Numbered from the stretch's first letter, positions 23,621-37,159 are shown. The stretch is DNA of 64,000 bases from Urechis unicinctus (GCA_034190875.2 CM067343.1:15417862-15481861); one strand, 5' to 3'. The notes: generated by a model from the letters alone, not told the origin. Numbers and translations are program-made.

Positions 23621-24345
23621 TTAAGAATGGTTTTATGAACTCAATGTGCAGTATGACTCGATGACATACATTACCTTACAGGCATGAATGTATACCGTTG
23701 TTTTGGGAGAGTGCGATACAATTGCGAACCAGTTACAAAAATGTAGACAAGGAGACAGCGATATATCGAAAAATTATGCAAGCAATTCTAGTCATTTTGG
23801 AATAATTGTAATCACGCAGTGGTCATGATAACTATCAACAAAGAGAGGGGCGCCATGCCATTATACATAGGCTAGCAGGCGAGATAAACGCTATCAGCGA
23901 CCAGCCATTGATGCTTATCGTAGTGACACCGACCTTAACAAGCTTTGCAAAGGGAGAAAGCTAATTTAAAAACGACCCAACGGATGAGATTCGTTAGCAT
24001 ACGCGATATATCATGGTGATATATGCTATGTTGGACGTTAGAAGATGATGATAAGTGGGTACGGGACCTATCGACTGTAGTTACGGAGCAAGGCAATTGA
24101 CATCAGCTGCTTTTACCCATAGATGTGTTACCTTTGAATATACTTCTCTGACGCTTACTTACCCAATAAAGATGAGGCGGACATCAATATGTCATGGCGA
24201 GCGAAGTTAGTCAGGACTAAGAGGGCTATATTACCAGCTCGGACATACAATGATCACCCCAAATTACAAATAACACACGCTTACCGTGACAGGCTGAATG
24301 ATTTGTGCCTCCGCGTCCTTCACTCTCGAGGCAAGGAGACTTGGC
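23620..24345. repeat. Module B with perfect inverted repeat
   Basis: Near-identical to 5490-5985 in its second half. At 24006-24024 there is a perfect 8-base inverted repeat (ATATATCA, spacer TGG, TGATATAT), kept with small changes in most B copies. Confidence 0.7.
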
Positions 24346-24655
24346 AGTACATGATATGCTGTGGTGAAGCCCTGTACCTGAAGTAGTTTGGCTAAGTACT
24401 GTACATTATATGTTATAGCGACGCTTTTCCATGATATTGTATGTTGCGTCTATGTCACTGCAATAGTATGTGGTATGTCAGGGCTGAGTCAATGATTTTT
24501 ATGGTCTTTTTCAATGATATGGAATGGCAAGTCCATGTCAGTAATATAGTAACATATGGCAATGTAAAGGATATGGTACGGTGAGGCTAAGCCAATGATA
24601 TGATATGTTGTGGCTATGTCAATGATATTTTAAGGTGAGTCGATGTCAATGATTT
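24345..24655. repeat. 27-bp minisatellite, block 6
   Basis: Twin of 5985-6200 with two further decayed units before 24655. Confidence 0.75.
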
Positions 24656-25690
24656 GCACTTGTGTCGCCTAACAGGTTGATCACATCCTCTTTAACTCCG
24701 GATCGCCACGATCGGTTCCAAATTACGTGTGATCATTATGGCGGTATCAAGCTGGAGGAGATCATTACACTGTCACATGTGCTATTCGTGGGTCATATAA
24801 TTGACCCGCAATGCGATCCCACAGCCTTCACGTAGCTCCATATAACGCATCAAGCGTTTGTACTAAACAAGAACGGGTTAACTAACTGTGACGGCTGATT
24901 AAGCCGACACAAAACCTGGCTTGAAATAACTCGTCATAATTATATTCCTAGTTGTTACATTGCCTTGAAAGGCTTCAGATGCACAGGGTGCTAGTCTGCT
25001 TAGATAACATCTTACCGTTACAAAGTAATACGTAGCTATGCGATAACATTGTCTACATTTATATGATACATCACTTTTGTTTATCTGATAAAGCGGCAAC
25101 ACTACGCGCCAACCCGACGACTAATAAATGGCCTAAAAATTAGTGGAGGGGGTGAGGGTGAAAGTGATCAGTTATTTTTGCAAGTCGCTTATATAATTCA
25201 TAACCGTAAAATACAACAAATACAGCTCACCGCATCTATGACAGCATATCTATAGAGTTAGACAGCAATGTTAGTATGCTTGAAATTGACTGCCAATAAA
25301 ATAAAGTTATTGTTGTCGAATTGATTTATACATCGTAGATAGGGTACATGCACCCATCCGTGGCGCGCCGAACCCTTGACAGGGGTCCTGGTATCGAATG
25401 CTTGACTAATTCCCTTATAACTAAGCTACTTAATGAGCCATGCAATGGATGGACCATGCCCTAAGCACAGGGTACGTGGCGTCATCGCAGATATGAATTT
25501 TATGTCCACCATATTAACATGAAAGTAACTATGAGGGCCAGTAATTGTATTATTCATTTCTTTTGTATTTCTGTCAAGTAGACAAAACCACGCGCAAATA
25601 TTGTCATATCTATTCATGCATCGTACATGGAGTATATGCATCCATCTGTGGCGCGCTTAACACTCAGCGGGGAACCTGCTTGCATTGTCG
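24655..25690. repeat. Modules D, E and K start
   Basis: D at 24655-24960, E from about 24960, boundary phrases ending gtggcgcgc near 25360 and 25649. The minus frame at 24899-25102 (CRQCYRIATYYF and LSRLAPCAS) recurs in frame at 43678-43869 and near 48.8 kb, another cysteine-bearing trace. Confidence 0.5.
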
Positions 25691-26980
25691 ACAAGTTCCG
25701 TGTCTGCATACGAAGCTTCCCACTGTTATGTTCTCCATAACGCCTCATATTGACACTAGGTGTTAAACAGTCGTTATATTATATTCCAGTAAATTCAGCT
25801 GCGAACTATTGAGAGGAAGTCTTTACTGACAAACGGGTTACACCGAATGGCGCATGGGGGAATGTGTTATTTGGAGATTGAGTTTGTGAAAACCACTATC
25901 GACGACTTAAGTTGATAGGTGGACTTAACGCAGCTTTCAATTATAATAATGTTTTATCTCAGAAGTGACCTTGCTTATCTGGGGCATTAACATATAAGCG
26001 CCCCGCAATTTCATTGAAGCAGTTAAGCTAATATCGTTTTAATGATGGAGTGTATCGTGTTTCTCGCACGGGTAGCGAATAGCGACTAACCAGGTATAAC
26101 TAGGATCGCAGAGTGACAACGCAGCACCCGTAGATGCCATCATAGATGGATCCAGATGGGGATGGCTATTATCAGGTAAGCGAGCTAATAGTTCCATTTT
26201 TCGATCCACGTTTGTTTACATTTTTACGACATTATGCCCAAAAGATTCGAACACGCCATAGCAACATCGTCCGAAAAAACATTTAACACATTATCCTCTA
26301 CTTCTTAGATTCGTCACCCCGATCTCATTTTTAATATAACATTCCGAAAGTATACTCGTTGTAACAGCCCACATTTCTCTACAAAGATATGCTTTCAGTT
26401 GCAAACAGGCCATTCCATACCAAGTGGATCGACAAGGGCCCTGTGGTATTGACGGGGAGAGGAATACTGATCTCATGTGTATTGCTATTGTAGCGCAGTA
26501 CAACTCCCTGACTGGGAATGGATGTGAAAACAATATGTCAAGGTTAGCAGCATTTTTTTCGGTGATGATGTTGTTATGGCGGGGTACCTTATTGACGATC
26601 CGCTGTCATCCATCAATATTCTTGTATGGCTATCGCAGCATTATTCATGATTCATAAGAGTCCGTTGTTATAACGATAACAAAAGACGTCATAATATATC
26701 AACGATATCAACCCGACACTTGCTCACGACAATTCCCAGTCCCGTCCCATTCTGACTTCCATCGTGTCTTGGTTTCAACCATTGCATTATACTGTGATAA
26801 GAGGATTCATGATGAAAATTCATACTCTCTGTCTGTTATATCTCGCAACTAAAACTTTCTTCAATTCATGCCGATGAGCAGTGACACGGCGCCCTGTGGT
26901 CGACGTATTGCATAGTAGGAGCCTGGTTGTAGGCATATATCAGGCACGCAATATTCTGCTGATACTGAATGTAGGCGTAT
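25690..26980. repeat. Module K extension absent from first copy
   Basis: Absent at 6736 but present in the diverged copy at 54970-55700 from about 26387 on (shared cagttgcaaacagg and tacaactccctgact). It is therefore ancestral, and the first copy has lost it. No gene. Confidence 0.55.
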
Positions 26981-26981
26981 T

Positions 26982-27233
26982 CTAGTTTTCCTCGAAAACG
27001 TGGGGCGGTATTGAAACAGACCAACGCTCCATGACAATTGCGCCTTCTGCCGCGCAATATACAGAGGCAGCAAGACATTTTTCGGAGGAGGCATCAGGGC
27101 CCAAATAAGTAAAAGGAACGCAAGCGTGCAAAGAGAATAGAGGAGATATCACGCTCCATAATTTGACTTTTAATTTTCGAGAGGCAATTATGTCAAAGGT
27201 AAATCTGGAGAAGTTCCTTGTAAAATCCCACAC
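26982..27233 (-). pseudogene. Exon-like trace in module K, fullest copy
   Basis: Minus-strand frame with TRNFSRFTFDIIASRK, GPDASSEKCLAASVYC, AEGAIVMERWSVSIPP. Twins at 6690-6900 and, more diverged, 55700-55900. Two cysteines eight residues apart and a proline-rich end are kept. Family not recognised. Confidence 0.4.
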
Positions 27234-28380
27234 CCGTGCTCATACGATGATATGTGAAGAATAAGCCCGTGTGATAGAAGCTATAAATGCCAGGCGATCA
27301 ACATCCTCAATCTGCTTCCGTGTATGACTACAGAAACAGGGATCAGTCTTTTGACGTGACGCCTTGAAGCTGACATGGGCCGAGCACACCCTCTTTCAAG
27401 TAACATGATCCATTGTCTGCAATAGCATTGAGTGGTCCTCCGTTCGAATAGCAATAACACATAATGAAGCCGTGGTAATTAAATTTCCGTCAGTAAGTGT
27501 ATCAATGGTAATTATTAGAGTATCCACCGAAATTGGTCATCAACAATCTACTACAGCGGCCTTTCATGCCGTTTAACGTCGGTCTCAACGTGTAGTTGGC
27601 TTTTGACAAATAATTAGTCCGATCCGTTTGCAGTTATTAGAATGACAGCCACGTAAGTCGACATTTCCCGCGTCTCGTCTTAAAGAAGCCGATCCCCTAT
27701 GATTCTTTTGGCGCGATATTTTCCTTGTCCGAAATAACTGCTTATAGCATGCATGCCATATATTAAAACCACCTATCCAATGAAGGGTAATTAGTCTGGG
27801 TCAAAATCATCATTCTTGCAACATTTAAAGAGGCAGTGACCAATGTGTCCGAGAAATGAGCTGCAAATCAACACGACTGTAACCACGCTGGCTGAATGAT
27901 CTCGGGACGCTTAATTGGGTTATGTGATTATGAAATCAGGTATAATGTTACTCTGTATGCACATTACTACACATATGCGCGATTATCCCTGAAGAAAAAC
28001 GGAAATATAAACATGCAGTTGACATACTTTAGCCAAGTCCTGAGCAACCCTTGTCCATACATTTTTTTAAAAGGCGAAGCTGTAATATTTAAACAGGCAA
28101 TGCATGCGCTCAGAGCTCACATATCCGACTCAAGACCTGCTCAACAACAGTCGGAGTGTTTAACAGCTGTTATATGTATCTCATTACACATTAGCTCACT
28201 GTCGGCCATTACAGAAGTTTATATATACGCCTGTGAGAATTATGATCATTGATTTGTTTGCAAGCTGTAGAAAACTAATCATTTATTTCAGGCCTGTGTT
28301 TGATTATCCTACTTTATTCACTACCAGTGTTGAAAGAGAGAGCAGGTTAGAGAAAAAAAACAAAACCCGTGCACAATTTA
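27234..28380. repeat. Module K, second copy
   Basis: Near twin of 6900-8040. Small insertions (for example near 27630 and 27815) are present here and not in the first copy; the 56.3-kb copy has related sequence at the second of these, so the first copy lost it. Confidence 0.7.
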
Positions 28381-29205
28381 AGGGGGAAAAAACAATCACT
28401 ATGTGGTATCAACAGACCAACTCAAAAACAGATATGGTGTAGCGTTGCCATTCGCATTACCTTACTTGAACGTAATCCAGCGATCATTGCGCCAATACTG
28501 TCAATTAGCGTTAAGAAAAAACAAGTTCTCGGCAAGAAAAATTCAAGTTCTCGGCAAGGACAACAACGCATTACATTGCCTGATTTTACCAGGATGCTTT
28601 GCCAAGATATGTCGTATTTTATCAATTACCATGCTGAGCGATGAGGCAAGTAATATTCTGATACCAGAAAGACGGAATCGGTCAGGTTGCAAACACAGAC
28701 TCCATCGGCATCTGCTTATTTAAAGTAATTGTAACTGGTTATCCTCCTTCCCCAATAATGTAGAGACAGTATTGATCGGATGTGTACTTAATCTCATGCG
28801 GCCTGACTATGGTAAGAATATCGGGCTAATAGTTCCATTTTTCGACCCACTTATAACGGTGTAATTTACTTGTAGAGGTCATCACTCCGATCACAATTAT
28901 GATATAACATTATGAAAGTACAAAAGGTCATTTTCGCTGGACCATTATTAAAACATTCTCTGGGGACTACATCCCGAACAACGCCAGTTACTCATACACA
29001 CGAGGATTGTTAATAGCTGTCATCCTCAATTAACATCTCACCACAGCAATAACACCAAATATATTACATCACAATAGTATACAGAATAGGGCACAGTTCG
29101 ACTGCACATTAAAGCACATTTCTAGTGGCCCGATAGAACAGCGGTTCGATGCAACCATGTTAAAGCCAATGAAATGCAAATATAAGACTTCACTTACTGG
29201 TAGTT
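28380..29205. repeat. Modules G and H, with part of H lost
   Basis: G at 28380-28560 has a small tandem repeat of caagttctcggcaag around 28524 and 28544. H follows, but the cysteine-rich part is missing: the sequence jumps near 28640. H's second half has acattctctggggactac near 28952. Confidence 0.6.
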
Positions 29206-29583
29206 TACTCCATCGTGTGTCCATGTTGTGACTGGGCTTTTCGGGCGGCTAACGGGGGCCTCCGGTGAAAGGGGGTTGGGGGTGGACTACTGTGTTTAGA
29301 CCTGGATTATTCGTGAAGGATCCGATATCTCTTAGCAGCTGCTGTGCTGTCTCCAGGGCTTCTGTGTAGCCTTCAGGGGCCTATGGGCACTAAATCGGCG
29401 ATATCGTACATAAAATTCTTGAAGCAGCTACCATCTCCTGCTATCAGTTCTGCTATAAGTTTTTCATATTACCCATGCTGTGGTCTTCTCATAGGCAATA
29501 CTTGCGAGTCAGATTATAGGCCCCTATGTATACAAGTAGAGTTATACTCTTGCTGGAAGTCAATTGTCTTTTCGTAGCTTTCT
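29206..29583 (-). other. Unmatched GC-rich insert with coding-like stretch
   Basis: Interrupts module I: sequence before and after matches 18.04 and 18.79 kb. GC-rich in its first half. The minus strand has a stop-free stretch reading YTEALETAQQLLRDIGSF and ending in a proline-rich segment, and a separate LLESYEKTIDFQQEY stretch. It could be a piece of a LINE-type element or of a host exon; no family is assigned. Confidence 0.4.
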
Positions 29584-30139
29584 AGAAGCGAACAGTTGAT
29601 GGACTGAGCTTACTCTACGGTGTGGGTGGATGGTGAAGCTGGTGTCGTCTTCGGCGCAGGCTTTTCGCCATGAATACTCACTCACCTGAATTGGTGAGCT
29701 ATTTTCTGACCTACGTATACCATGAACTGATTCCTTTTTCTTCAATAGTTGTCAGATGAGCATGTCCTTTGCACTATGTGGTTGTCGGTGAAGGTTAGAA
29801 AAGTTTCATTTTTGGGAAGAATTGTGGGGTTTAAGAGTGGTACAGTACTGTTCCTTATAATACACATGCCAAGAACTTCTCGCTTAACCAGCAGCAGATA
29901 GATCGATGATTTTTTATCCAAATAGGTTGTCGATAAAACAAAACCTGTTTAGATATCAGCATTGGGACCCAATTGTCTTTGACAGTAATATAGTCGAGTT
30001 CGAGATGAATGTTCGGGCAGTATCTGCTCACGCTCTTGTTCCATCAGACGATCAGTCCAAACCCAAATCTTGAGATCAATAGAACAGTGTCATTTGCTAC
30101 ATCAGTTGCTTTTTTGCTTTCATCAAAGATCTTGCTATA
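29584..30139. repeat. I and J ends, start of A
   Basis: Matches 18780-18870 and then 20330-20490. Module A is cut after about 40 bases near 30139. Confidence 0.5.
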
Positions 30140-31861
30140 ATAAGATACCCGACTCGGACATTTCCGTTGTGAAGCTCGCGACCAGCGCGCCACCTTGTTT
30201 TGTGGAAGCTAAAATGTAAACAAACGCGCTTTGCTCAATGGTAAAAGATCGATTGGCGATGGTATATACTAAAAAATACCGCTGTATTTCTAAAATTCAA
30301 CGGCCTTTTTATAGAGCCAATACATAAAAACAAAGCCAATTACTATTGACACCTTTTTATCAATATGTGTGACGATTTATTAACTACAATATTTTGTTTG
30401 AACGTTTGAACGAAGTCGCACATATCAGTATTTATCCCAGGCCTAGACCGGATCGGACGGTTAAATACATACTTACTCCGACGTTTTGTAGGGCTGAATT
30501 TATCCCTTTTTAAGTCGGACGTCTAGTCTACCCATAATTGATGTTAAAAGATTAATCTGAATCATATTGGTTTTGTCATTAGTGTGGACATATTTGCAGC
30601 GGAAAATAAGAAGTTGATTTAAATACATGCTCATGATTTCCCGATTGAATAATATTTGAGTTGTCATCCGAACTTCCACTGAATCAACAGGCTGCATTGT
30701 CGGTTGATGGGGTGCCCTGTGCAGACGTATGATTTTGTTACGTAGTACTGAAACGTATTCATGTTTATTGTGAGTAACAATATAATAATGAATTATTTCA
30801 GGACATAGCATATACTACAAACACCCAATCAGCCAGACATAGTTCTGCCCCATCTTGCACACATATCTGATTTGAGTACCATGCAACCAACCATTGTAAT
30901 AGTACATCCAGGGACACGACCTTCTACAGCGCGGATTTGAGAGAAAGTACGATTAAACGTGGTAGCATAAAGGTGCTTTACGTTGATAGATCGATGAGAA
31001 TTGCCAAAAATCAAAAGATAAGTACGTTACGTGATTACAATTGCTATTGGACTCATTAATCAATTTTGTGATTATCGCTTCTCAATACACGAGAATCGGT
31101 CCTGTCACTGTCAGATTCGATAGCGCTGTTTTCGGACAGATATGGTTTGAATCTGTGCGACACAATTACAGCTGCATTATATGGATTGGAATGCTCCAGC
31201 ATTTAAAACTATTCCACTCAAAACTCTAACGCGAAATACATCGCTCTCCCGAACGTTAATATTCGCCATTATTTACGGTGAAAACTGCGGACCTGTTATT
31301 GACGAGAAACTCGAGTGATGCCGTGCCGAAAATTTTGAAGATGTCGGGGGTGCCAAAATATTCGACTTTATAATTCAATTTACGTTATGTTCTGGTGTCT
31401 GGTTCGAAATCCAACAACTCAAATCGATTAGACGCAAATTAATCAAAAATGCCCAAAAAATTTATTTCATAGACACTATAAGACGGTAGACAAATGTGTC
31501 ATGGCTGAGTGTGATTAGGCGGTGGCGGGGTAAACAAAGGCTGGAGATGATGCGGGAGCAGGAACCAAACGGACCATATGGTCGTATGCGCGCACAGGGT
31601 TGAGTATTTGAGGGATGGAAGCTATGATCGTTGTGAGGGTCACGTGCTTGAACAGTCTTTGTGTGATGTAAAAGAAGTTTTATTCCAGCATCAGTGAGAC
31701 ACATATTTTCAAGCGGCAAATGTTAGCGAGGGTCGAGGAAGGGACCACATTTCCTTTTCTCAAGAAGCCGAAGAAAGCGAAGAGAATGGCTGTTAATACA
31801 GTCGCGTCTTCTGGTGAGGCGCAGAAGGTGTTATGCACGTAGGCAAGCATCTGAAGTTTGA
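30140..31861. other. Single-copy insert, no gene recognised
   Basis: No match anywhere else in the window. Three minus-strand frames (103 codons at 30500-30811, 61 at 30829-31014, 85 at 31462-31719) show no recognisable domain. No clear terminal inverted or direct repeats. It starts where module A is cut and ends where the sequence equal to 8634 begins. Confidence 0.5.
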
Positions 31862-32296
31862 TTGTAGCATTAGCCTTATGTCGAACTGTGATATACAGAT
31901 AAAGGTCAGAGTTTAATGTGCATGAAGCACGCTAAGACTAGAATATAGTTCGTGATTGATATGTATAAGTTGAGTGATTTGCACAAGTAAGCAATGTAAC
32001 GACAGATGATTGTACAGGTAGTCGGAATAGGGGTCAGGCCGAAAAACTTGATGCAAATTTGCCACTGATATGCTGTTTGCTAAAGCCATGGCGCTGTTTA
32101 TAATCAAAGCCACGTCGCGGTCATGCTGAGGTAAACCAGGGGGACGCATGAAAACGAAATGCAGATAACAATGGTCAATAACTGATTAAATGCGATCGAA
32201 TATAACCCTGAACATGCCCATGGTAGCATCAAACTTGTGTGCGTTGACCTTAAGTGGATGGTGCCACCTGCTAAATGTTCGACCAGTTTATTATGA
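31862..32296. other. Copy of 8634-9065
   Basis: About 97-98% alike. It ends at the deletion joint at 32296. Confidence 0.6.
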
Positions 32297-33060
32297 TACG
32301 TTGACGCCATTATTATGAGCACTTAATGTATTATAGGTGACTGGTAAACACGGATAATAAGGCACACGATGTAGCAATTCTAATATGACCTAGCACAAAC
32401 ACCGGAATGGTCAGCAGATCTTACTAACTCAATGAGGTAAGCCAGATAAAGAAAAGCGGAATTGATGCGGTGAGGCGACCCAGTTTCGCGTCGCAGGGAA
32501 AGTTTATTCGAGCTTTCTTTCCATTTCGACAACCCTTCAACCTTTTGTGGACAGGACTCGAGATGTGACTGAAGAGCTCGGAGTTTGATTTTGTTTCTCT
32601 TGGCGTCTCAATTGCTCTATTTCGCCCTGCAGCGGTAGCTTGTTTAGATTGATTGTCTTGCATGAGTTAGAAGTCAGTGAAGCTCGAAGGATTCGTGATA
32701 ACTGTACCTATGCTGCTGGTAGCGAAAGTCATGATAGAGATTAAAGTCGATGCTGAGCTCGCAACGAACGCCAAAGTGCATTTAGAACCCCTCTGTTTAG
32801 TGTGATCACTCAGTGGTAGAAAACAGGTGATGCGAAGCCGTGGTGCCAATAATATAGCGAATAGACAAAACAGAGAAATCTGGGTGATGATTGAAGCGGG
32901 TCCAGACTCAGCAGAGAGTGACTACAAGAGGCAGCACGTGGGTATAAACGACTAAAGTGAGCCCTAGGGGAGGTGAGCTGAGACAGGAAAAGGGTACACA
33001 AGGAAGGTGAACTGAGAGAGCCCCATGGGCGAGACACACAAGAGAGGAAGGGGCTGATTA
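32297..33060 (-). other. Coding-like remnant, second copy
   Basis: Near-identical to 10029-10795 with a four-base insertion near 32650. Same serine/threonine-rich and glutamine-rich minus-strand stretches; not intact; family unknown. Confidence 0.4.
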
Positions 33061-33064
33061 CTCA

Positions 33065-33980
33065 CAATAAAAAAAATCAATAGTGAATAAAATAACAACT
33101 ATAATGTTTCTTACCTAGAGCAGCATATGATTTGAGCTAGGTACTAATGTAAGTTTGATGAACATTGACTGCCAAAAATGTCAATGAGTTGTGTTATTCA
33201 TGTCGTGTTAATTCATGCATCCTGTCAAGAGTAGATGCATCCATTCGTGGCGCACATAACACTTGGTTGTAACCCTACTTGCATTGTGGATAAGTTTTGT
33301 TTCTACCTAAAACTATTCTCCCTACTTTGTTCAACACAACGGATCAATGCAAGTGGCAACACAATGACACGAGATGGCCCATAAAGACTCTCTCAATTTG
33401 CTATTTTAGCTATATTTGACAAATAAAGAGGCAAATATGAATTATAAATGTAACAATGTAGTGGCAGTCGACAAAATCGAAACATTGTCTTAAGACAAAA
33501 CAGGTGTGACAACACCATAACTGAGGATTGGACATTATCACGTCTGCTACGAAATAAAGATCATGCATCCAACATGTGATAAAAAGAAACCATGTTTCCA
33601 TTGAAATCAAGAGCTGCTGCTGATGGGATGAAGCGTTCTGTGCCATGAAACATAAATAAGTTGTTTAAACAGCTGCTGTAAATCAGGACTAAGAGGGCCA
33701 TATTACTAGCCCGGACATGCAGTGGTCATCCCAAAATTACATATAACACCCGCTTAGGATGACAGGCGGCTTGGGTGCCCTGTAGTGTATGATTTGTGAC
33801 TCGGCGACCCTCACGATCGGGGCATGGAGATTTGGCGGTGGAATTGCTTGCACGCGAGTAAACGTCAGAAAAACTAGACATATTGCGTCTATTGAATGTG
33901 ATAGGCTCTAAATCCATAGTCATCTGTTACGGATGTTTTAATTGTACATACCACTGTCACATGAAGACTGACCTAACAAC
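33065..33980. repeat. E end, module F and part of B
   Basis: F on the minus strand keeps a readable LSHLFCLKTMFRFCRLPLHC stretch that is also present at 62464-62682. B starts abruptly near 33680, inside the module. Confidence 0.65.
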
Positions 33981-34034
33981 AAACGGGTTATATCTGTGAT
34001 GTGACAAGTTGAATCCTTAGTCGTAATGTCGCAC

Positions 34035-34860
34035 GGTTAAGCTTCGCCGTAGTATGGTGTGGTGATACAGTGTGCATACATTGATATGGCTCAGTCCTGT
34101 CCTTATGGTGTTATGGTGACACGATGTCCCTGATGTACTGCAATGAAGCCCTGCCACTGATGTGTTAAAATGAAGCCCTGAACATGATGTGTGATATGAA
34201 GCCCTGTACAGGAAGTGTTATGTGACACCTTGTTCGATATGTGATATAAGGTATGTTGAACTGCTGTTAGTTATGTAATAAGTAAAAGTTTCATCCTTGG
34301 TGTGGTATGATGATGCTATGTCCGAATTTTTTTAGTATTATGTGATGACAAAAGAAATGGACTTTCGTGGGGCCATGTTATAAATTTCGCATGATGAAAC
34401 AAATTCTGAGATACTAAGTGGTGATGCCATGTCGATGATGATTTGTGGTGGTGCCAGGTCAAAGCGGTGATATGGTGAGGTCATGTCAATAATGATCTGT
34501 GGAGAGACCATGTACACTATGTGGTCTGGTAGGGCCATGCTAAGAATGCGATATAACGAGGCTATATCAATACTGGGATATGTTAATGCCATGTAATTGA
34601 CATGGGATGTTGAGACTATGTCAATTATATGGTATGGAGAGGCTATTTCCATGATATGATATGTTGCAGCTGTGGCAATGATATTGTTAGTTGAGTCTAT
34701 GTCAATGATGTGGCATGGTGAGACTATGTCAATGATGTGATATTGTGAGGCTATTTCAATAGTATGGTACTGTGCGGCTCAGCCAAAAATATGGTATCTT
34801 GCGGCTATGTCAATGATATTTTAAGATGAGTCATTGTCAATGATGTGATGTGGTGAATAA
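34035..34860. repeat. 27-bp minisatellite, block 7
   Basis: The longest block of the duplicated pair. The middle part (34300-34640) with units like ggccatgttataaat is absent from the twin at 12245-12760, so array length differs by about 300 bases between the copies. Confidence 0.85.
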
Positions 34861-35450
34861 ATGCAAAACATGTTGATCACACACACTTCATCTCCGGATC
34901 ACCGCGATTGTTGCCAGATAACTTTTGATTATGATTGCGGTATCCAGCTGGAGGAGATCCTTACATTGACTCTTGTGTTATATAATTAACTCGCTTTGCG
35001 ACTTATTAAGCTTCTTATAACGAATCAAGCTACTGTAACATTTAATACTGGCAAGATAGGCTTAACAAACTGTGACAGCTGATTAAGCAGACACGAAACC
35101 TGGCATGAAATAATGTGCCATAATGATATTGCAAGTTGTTACACTGCTAGACAACTGTTACAGTCTGGACAACGAGACCTTAGCAACAACAAATACACGC
35201 ACAACCTTGATATCGCGTGATGTAAGGAGGGCGCTCGGAGATGCTGCGATCAATAACATTACCACTTAGGTGGCAATGGGGAATTGCATTGAAACAAATT
35301 CATCTGAAGTGCACAAGCTTGTATCATACCTCTTGCAAGTACAGAGTAACACATTAGTGCCTTATAATGCCACAAGGCGCATATGTTGAAGCAACTCAAT
35401 GGATGAACGTTAAGGGTAGGGGGTCACCGTACCTATGACAGCACATACAT
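34860..35450. repeat. Module D and short E
   Basis: D with ggacaacgagaccttagc near 35168. E is cut to about 50 bases near 35400, with only the outer ends left. Confidence 0.6.
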
Positions 35451-36615
35451 GGCTCCGAACCTTTGGTTAGAATCCTACATGCATATTGGATGAGCCTATT
35501 ACGATTCTTCCTTCTTTATTCCCCACAACGGATCAAATAAGTGACTCATTGTCCAAGAGGCAAAACCATGTAACTTGCGCGTCCACAAAGACTCCAACAA
35601 TGAGCTGTGTTAGCTATGTTTGACAAATAACGTGACAAATATGAATTATAAATGAGGTAATAATGTTGTTGCAGTCGACAAAATCGCAACGCTGTCTTGG
35701 GAGAGAACAGGTGTGACAACAACAGTACTAGTAATAAGACATTAGCATGTCGGCTCCGACATAAAGATTAGGCATCAAACACATTCCATTCAGACGCGGA
35801 ATAACAATAAACCACCTTTTTTGCATTGGAATTAAGAACAGCTGCTGCTGGGATGAAGGGTTTTGTCAATGAATGGGTTAAATGAAACATGAAGAAATTG
35901 TTCACACAATAACTGGCAACTAAGATGGGGGGCGGCATGCCAACGTGCATAGCTCAGCTAGCGTGACAAAAGCTATCAGCGACAAGTCAGTAATGCTTAT
36001 CGTAGTGACACCGACCTTAATCAGCTCTGCAAAGGGGAATAGCTAATTGAGAAACGACCCAATCGACTAGATTCATCAGCATACGCGATATATCATGGTG
36101 ATATAAGCTATGTGAGACGCGAGAAGATGATGATAAGTGGGTACGGGATCTATCGACTGTAGTTACAGAGCAAGGCAGTTTACAGCAGCCGCTTTTACCT
36201 GTCAACGTATTACCTATTAATAAACTTCCTTGAAGCTAACTTACACAACAAGGAATGAGAGGACATGAATATATTATGGCGAGACATAGTTAGTCAGGGC
36301 TATGAGTCCTATGTTACCAGGGCGGAAATGCAGTGGTCTCCCCAAATTACAAATAACACAGGCTTACGCTGACAGGCTTTTGGGTGCACTCAACTGTATG
36401 TTTTGTGGCTCGGCGTCCTTAACTCTCGAGGCATGGGTATTTGGCGGTGGAATTGCTTGAACGCGGAGTAACGGTCGGAGAAACGAGGCATAATGTGTCC
36501 AGTGAATGTAACAAGCTCTGCCATCTACATCCACGGTCAACCATTAAGGACGTAATAATTGTACATATCACTATGCACACGACAACTGATCGAAAAACAT
36601 ATGGGTTATGTGCGT
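35450..36615. repeat. Modules F and B
   Basis: F at 35450-35880 and B at 35880-36615. This F-B run is absent from copy 1, where 13930-14120 ends early. The inverted repeat atatatcatggtgatata is near 36086. Confidence 0.65.
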
Positions 36616-36619
36616 AATG

Positions 36620-37155
36620 TGACAAGTGGAAGTTATTGTCATAACGTGGTACGGATAAGCTTTGTCCGCAGTAGAGTGTGGTGCAACCGTGCACGTGAAT
36701 TGCTATGGTGCAGCCCTGTCCGTATTGTTTTACTGTGAACCGATCTCTCTGATGAATTATGATGAAGCCCTGTTACAGTGCAGCCCGCTACATGATATGC
36801 TATGGGGAAGCCCTGTTCATGAAGTGTTTTGAGACAGAACAGTACATTATATGTTATGGTGAGGCTATTCCATGATATGGTATGTTGCGGCTTTGTCAAT
36901 GCAATAGTATGGTAGGTCTATTTCGATGATATGGTATGTTGAGGCTATTTCAATAATATGGTATGTGGGGGCTATGTCAATGATTGTCTATGGTGAGTCT
37001 TTTACAATAATATGGTATGGTGAGGCCATGTCAGTAATATGTGAGGATATGTCAATGATATGGTATAGTAAGGCTAAGCCAATGATGTGGTATGTTATGG
37101 CTCTGTCAATGATATTTAGAGATGAGACTAGGTCAGTTATGTGATATGGTGAATG
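36620..37155. repeat. 27-bp minisatellite, block 8
   Basis: Here the plus strand is open for 72 codons (36926-37144) with a nine-residue period of the IWYGEAMSM kind; the minus strand is open at 36639-36899. Twin at 14125-14530. Confidence 0.85.
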
Positions 37156-37159
37156 AATG

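Noticed and set aside
27896-28252. 118-codon plus-strand frame in module K
   Set aside because: Shorter and broken in the 98%-like twin at 7560-7911 and lost in the 56-kb copy; no domain.
31402-31413. ggttcgaaatcc as a tRNA or SINE B box
   Set aside because: One base too long for a proper B box and no A box or cloverleaf upstream.
30140-31861. DNA transposon with terminal inverted repeats
   Set aside because: No matching inverted ends or target-site duplication could be found by eye, and no transposase motif is visible.
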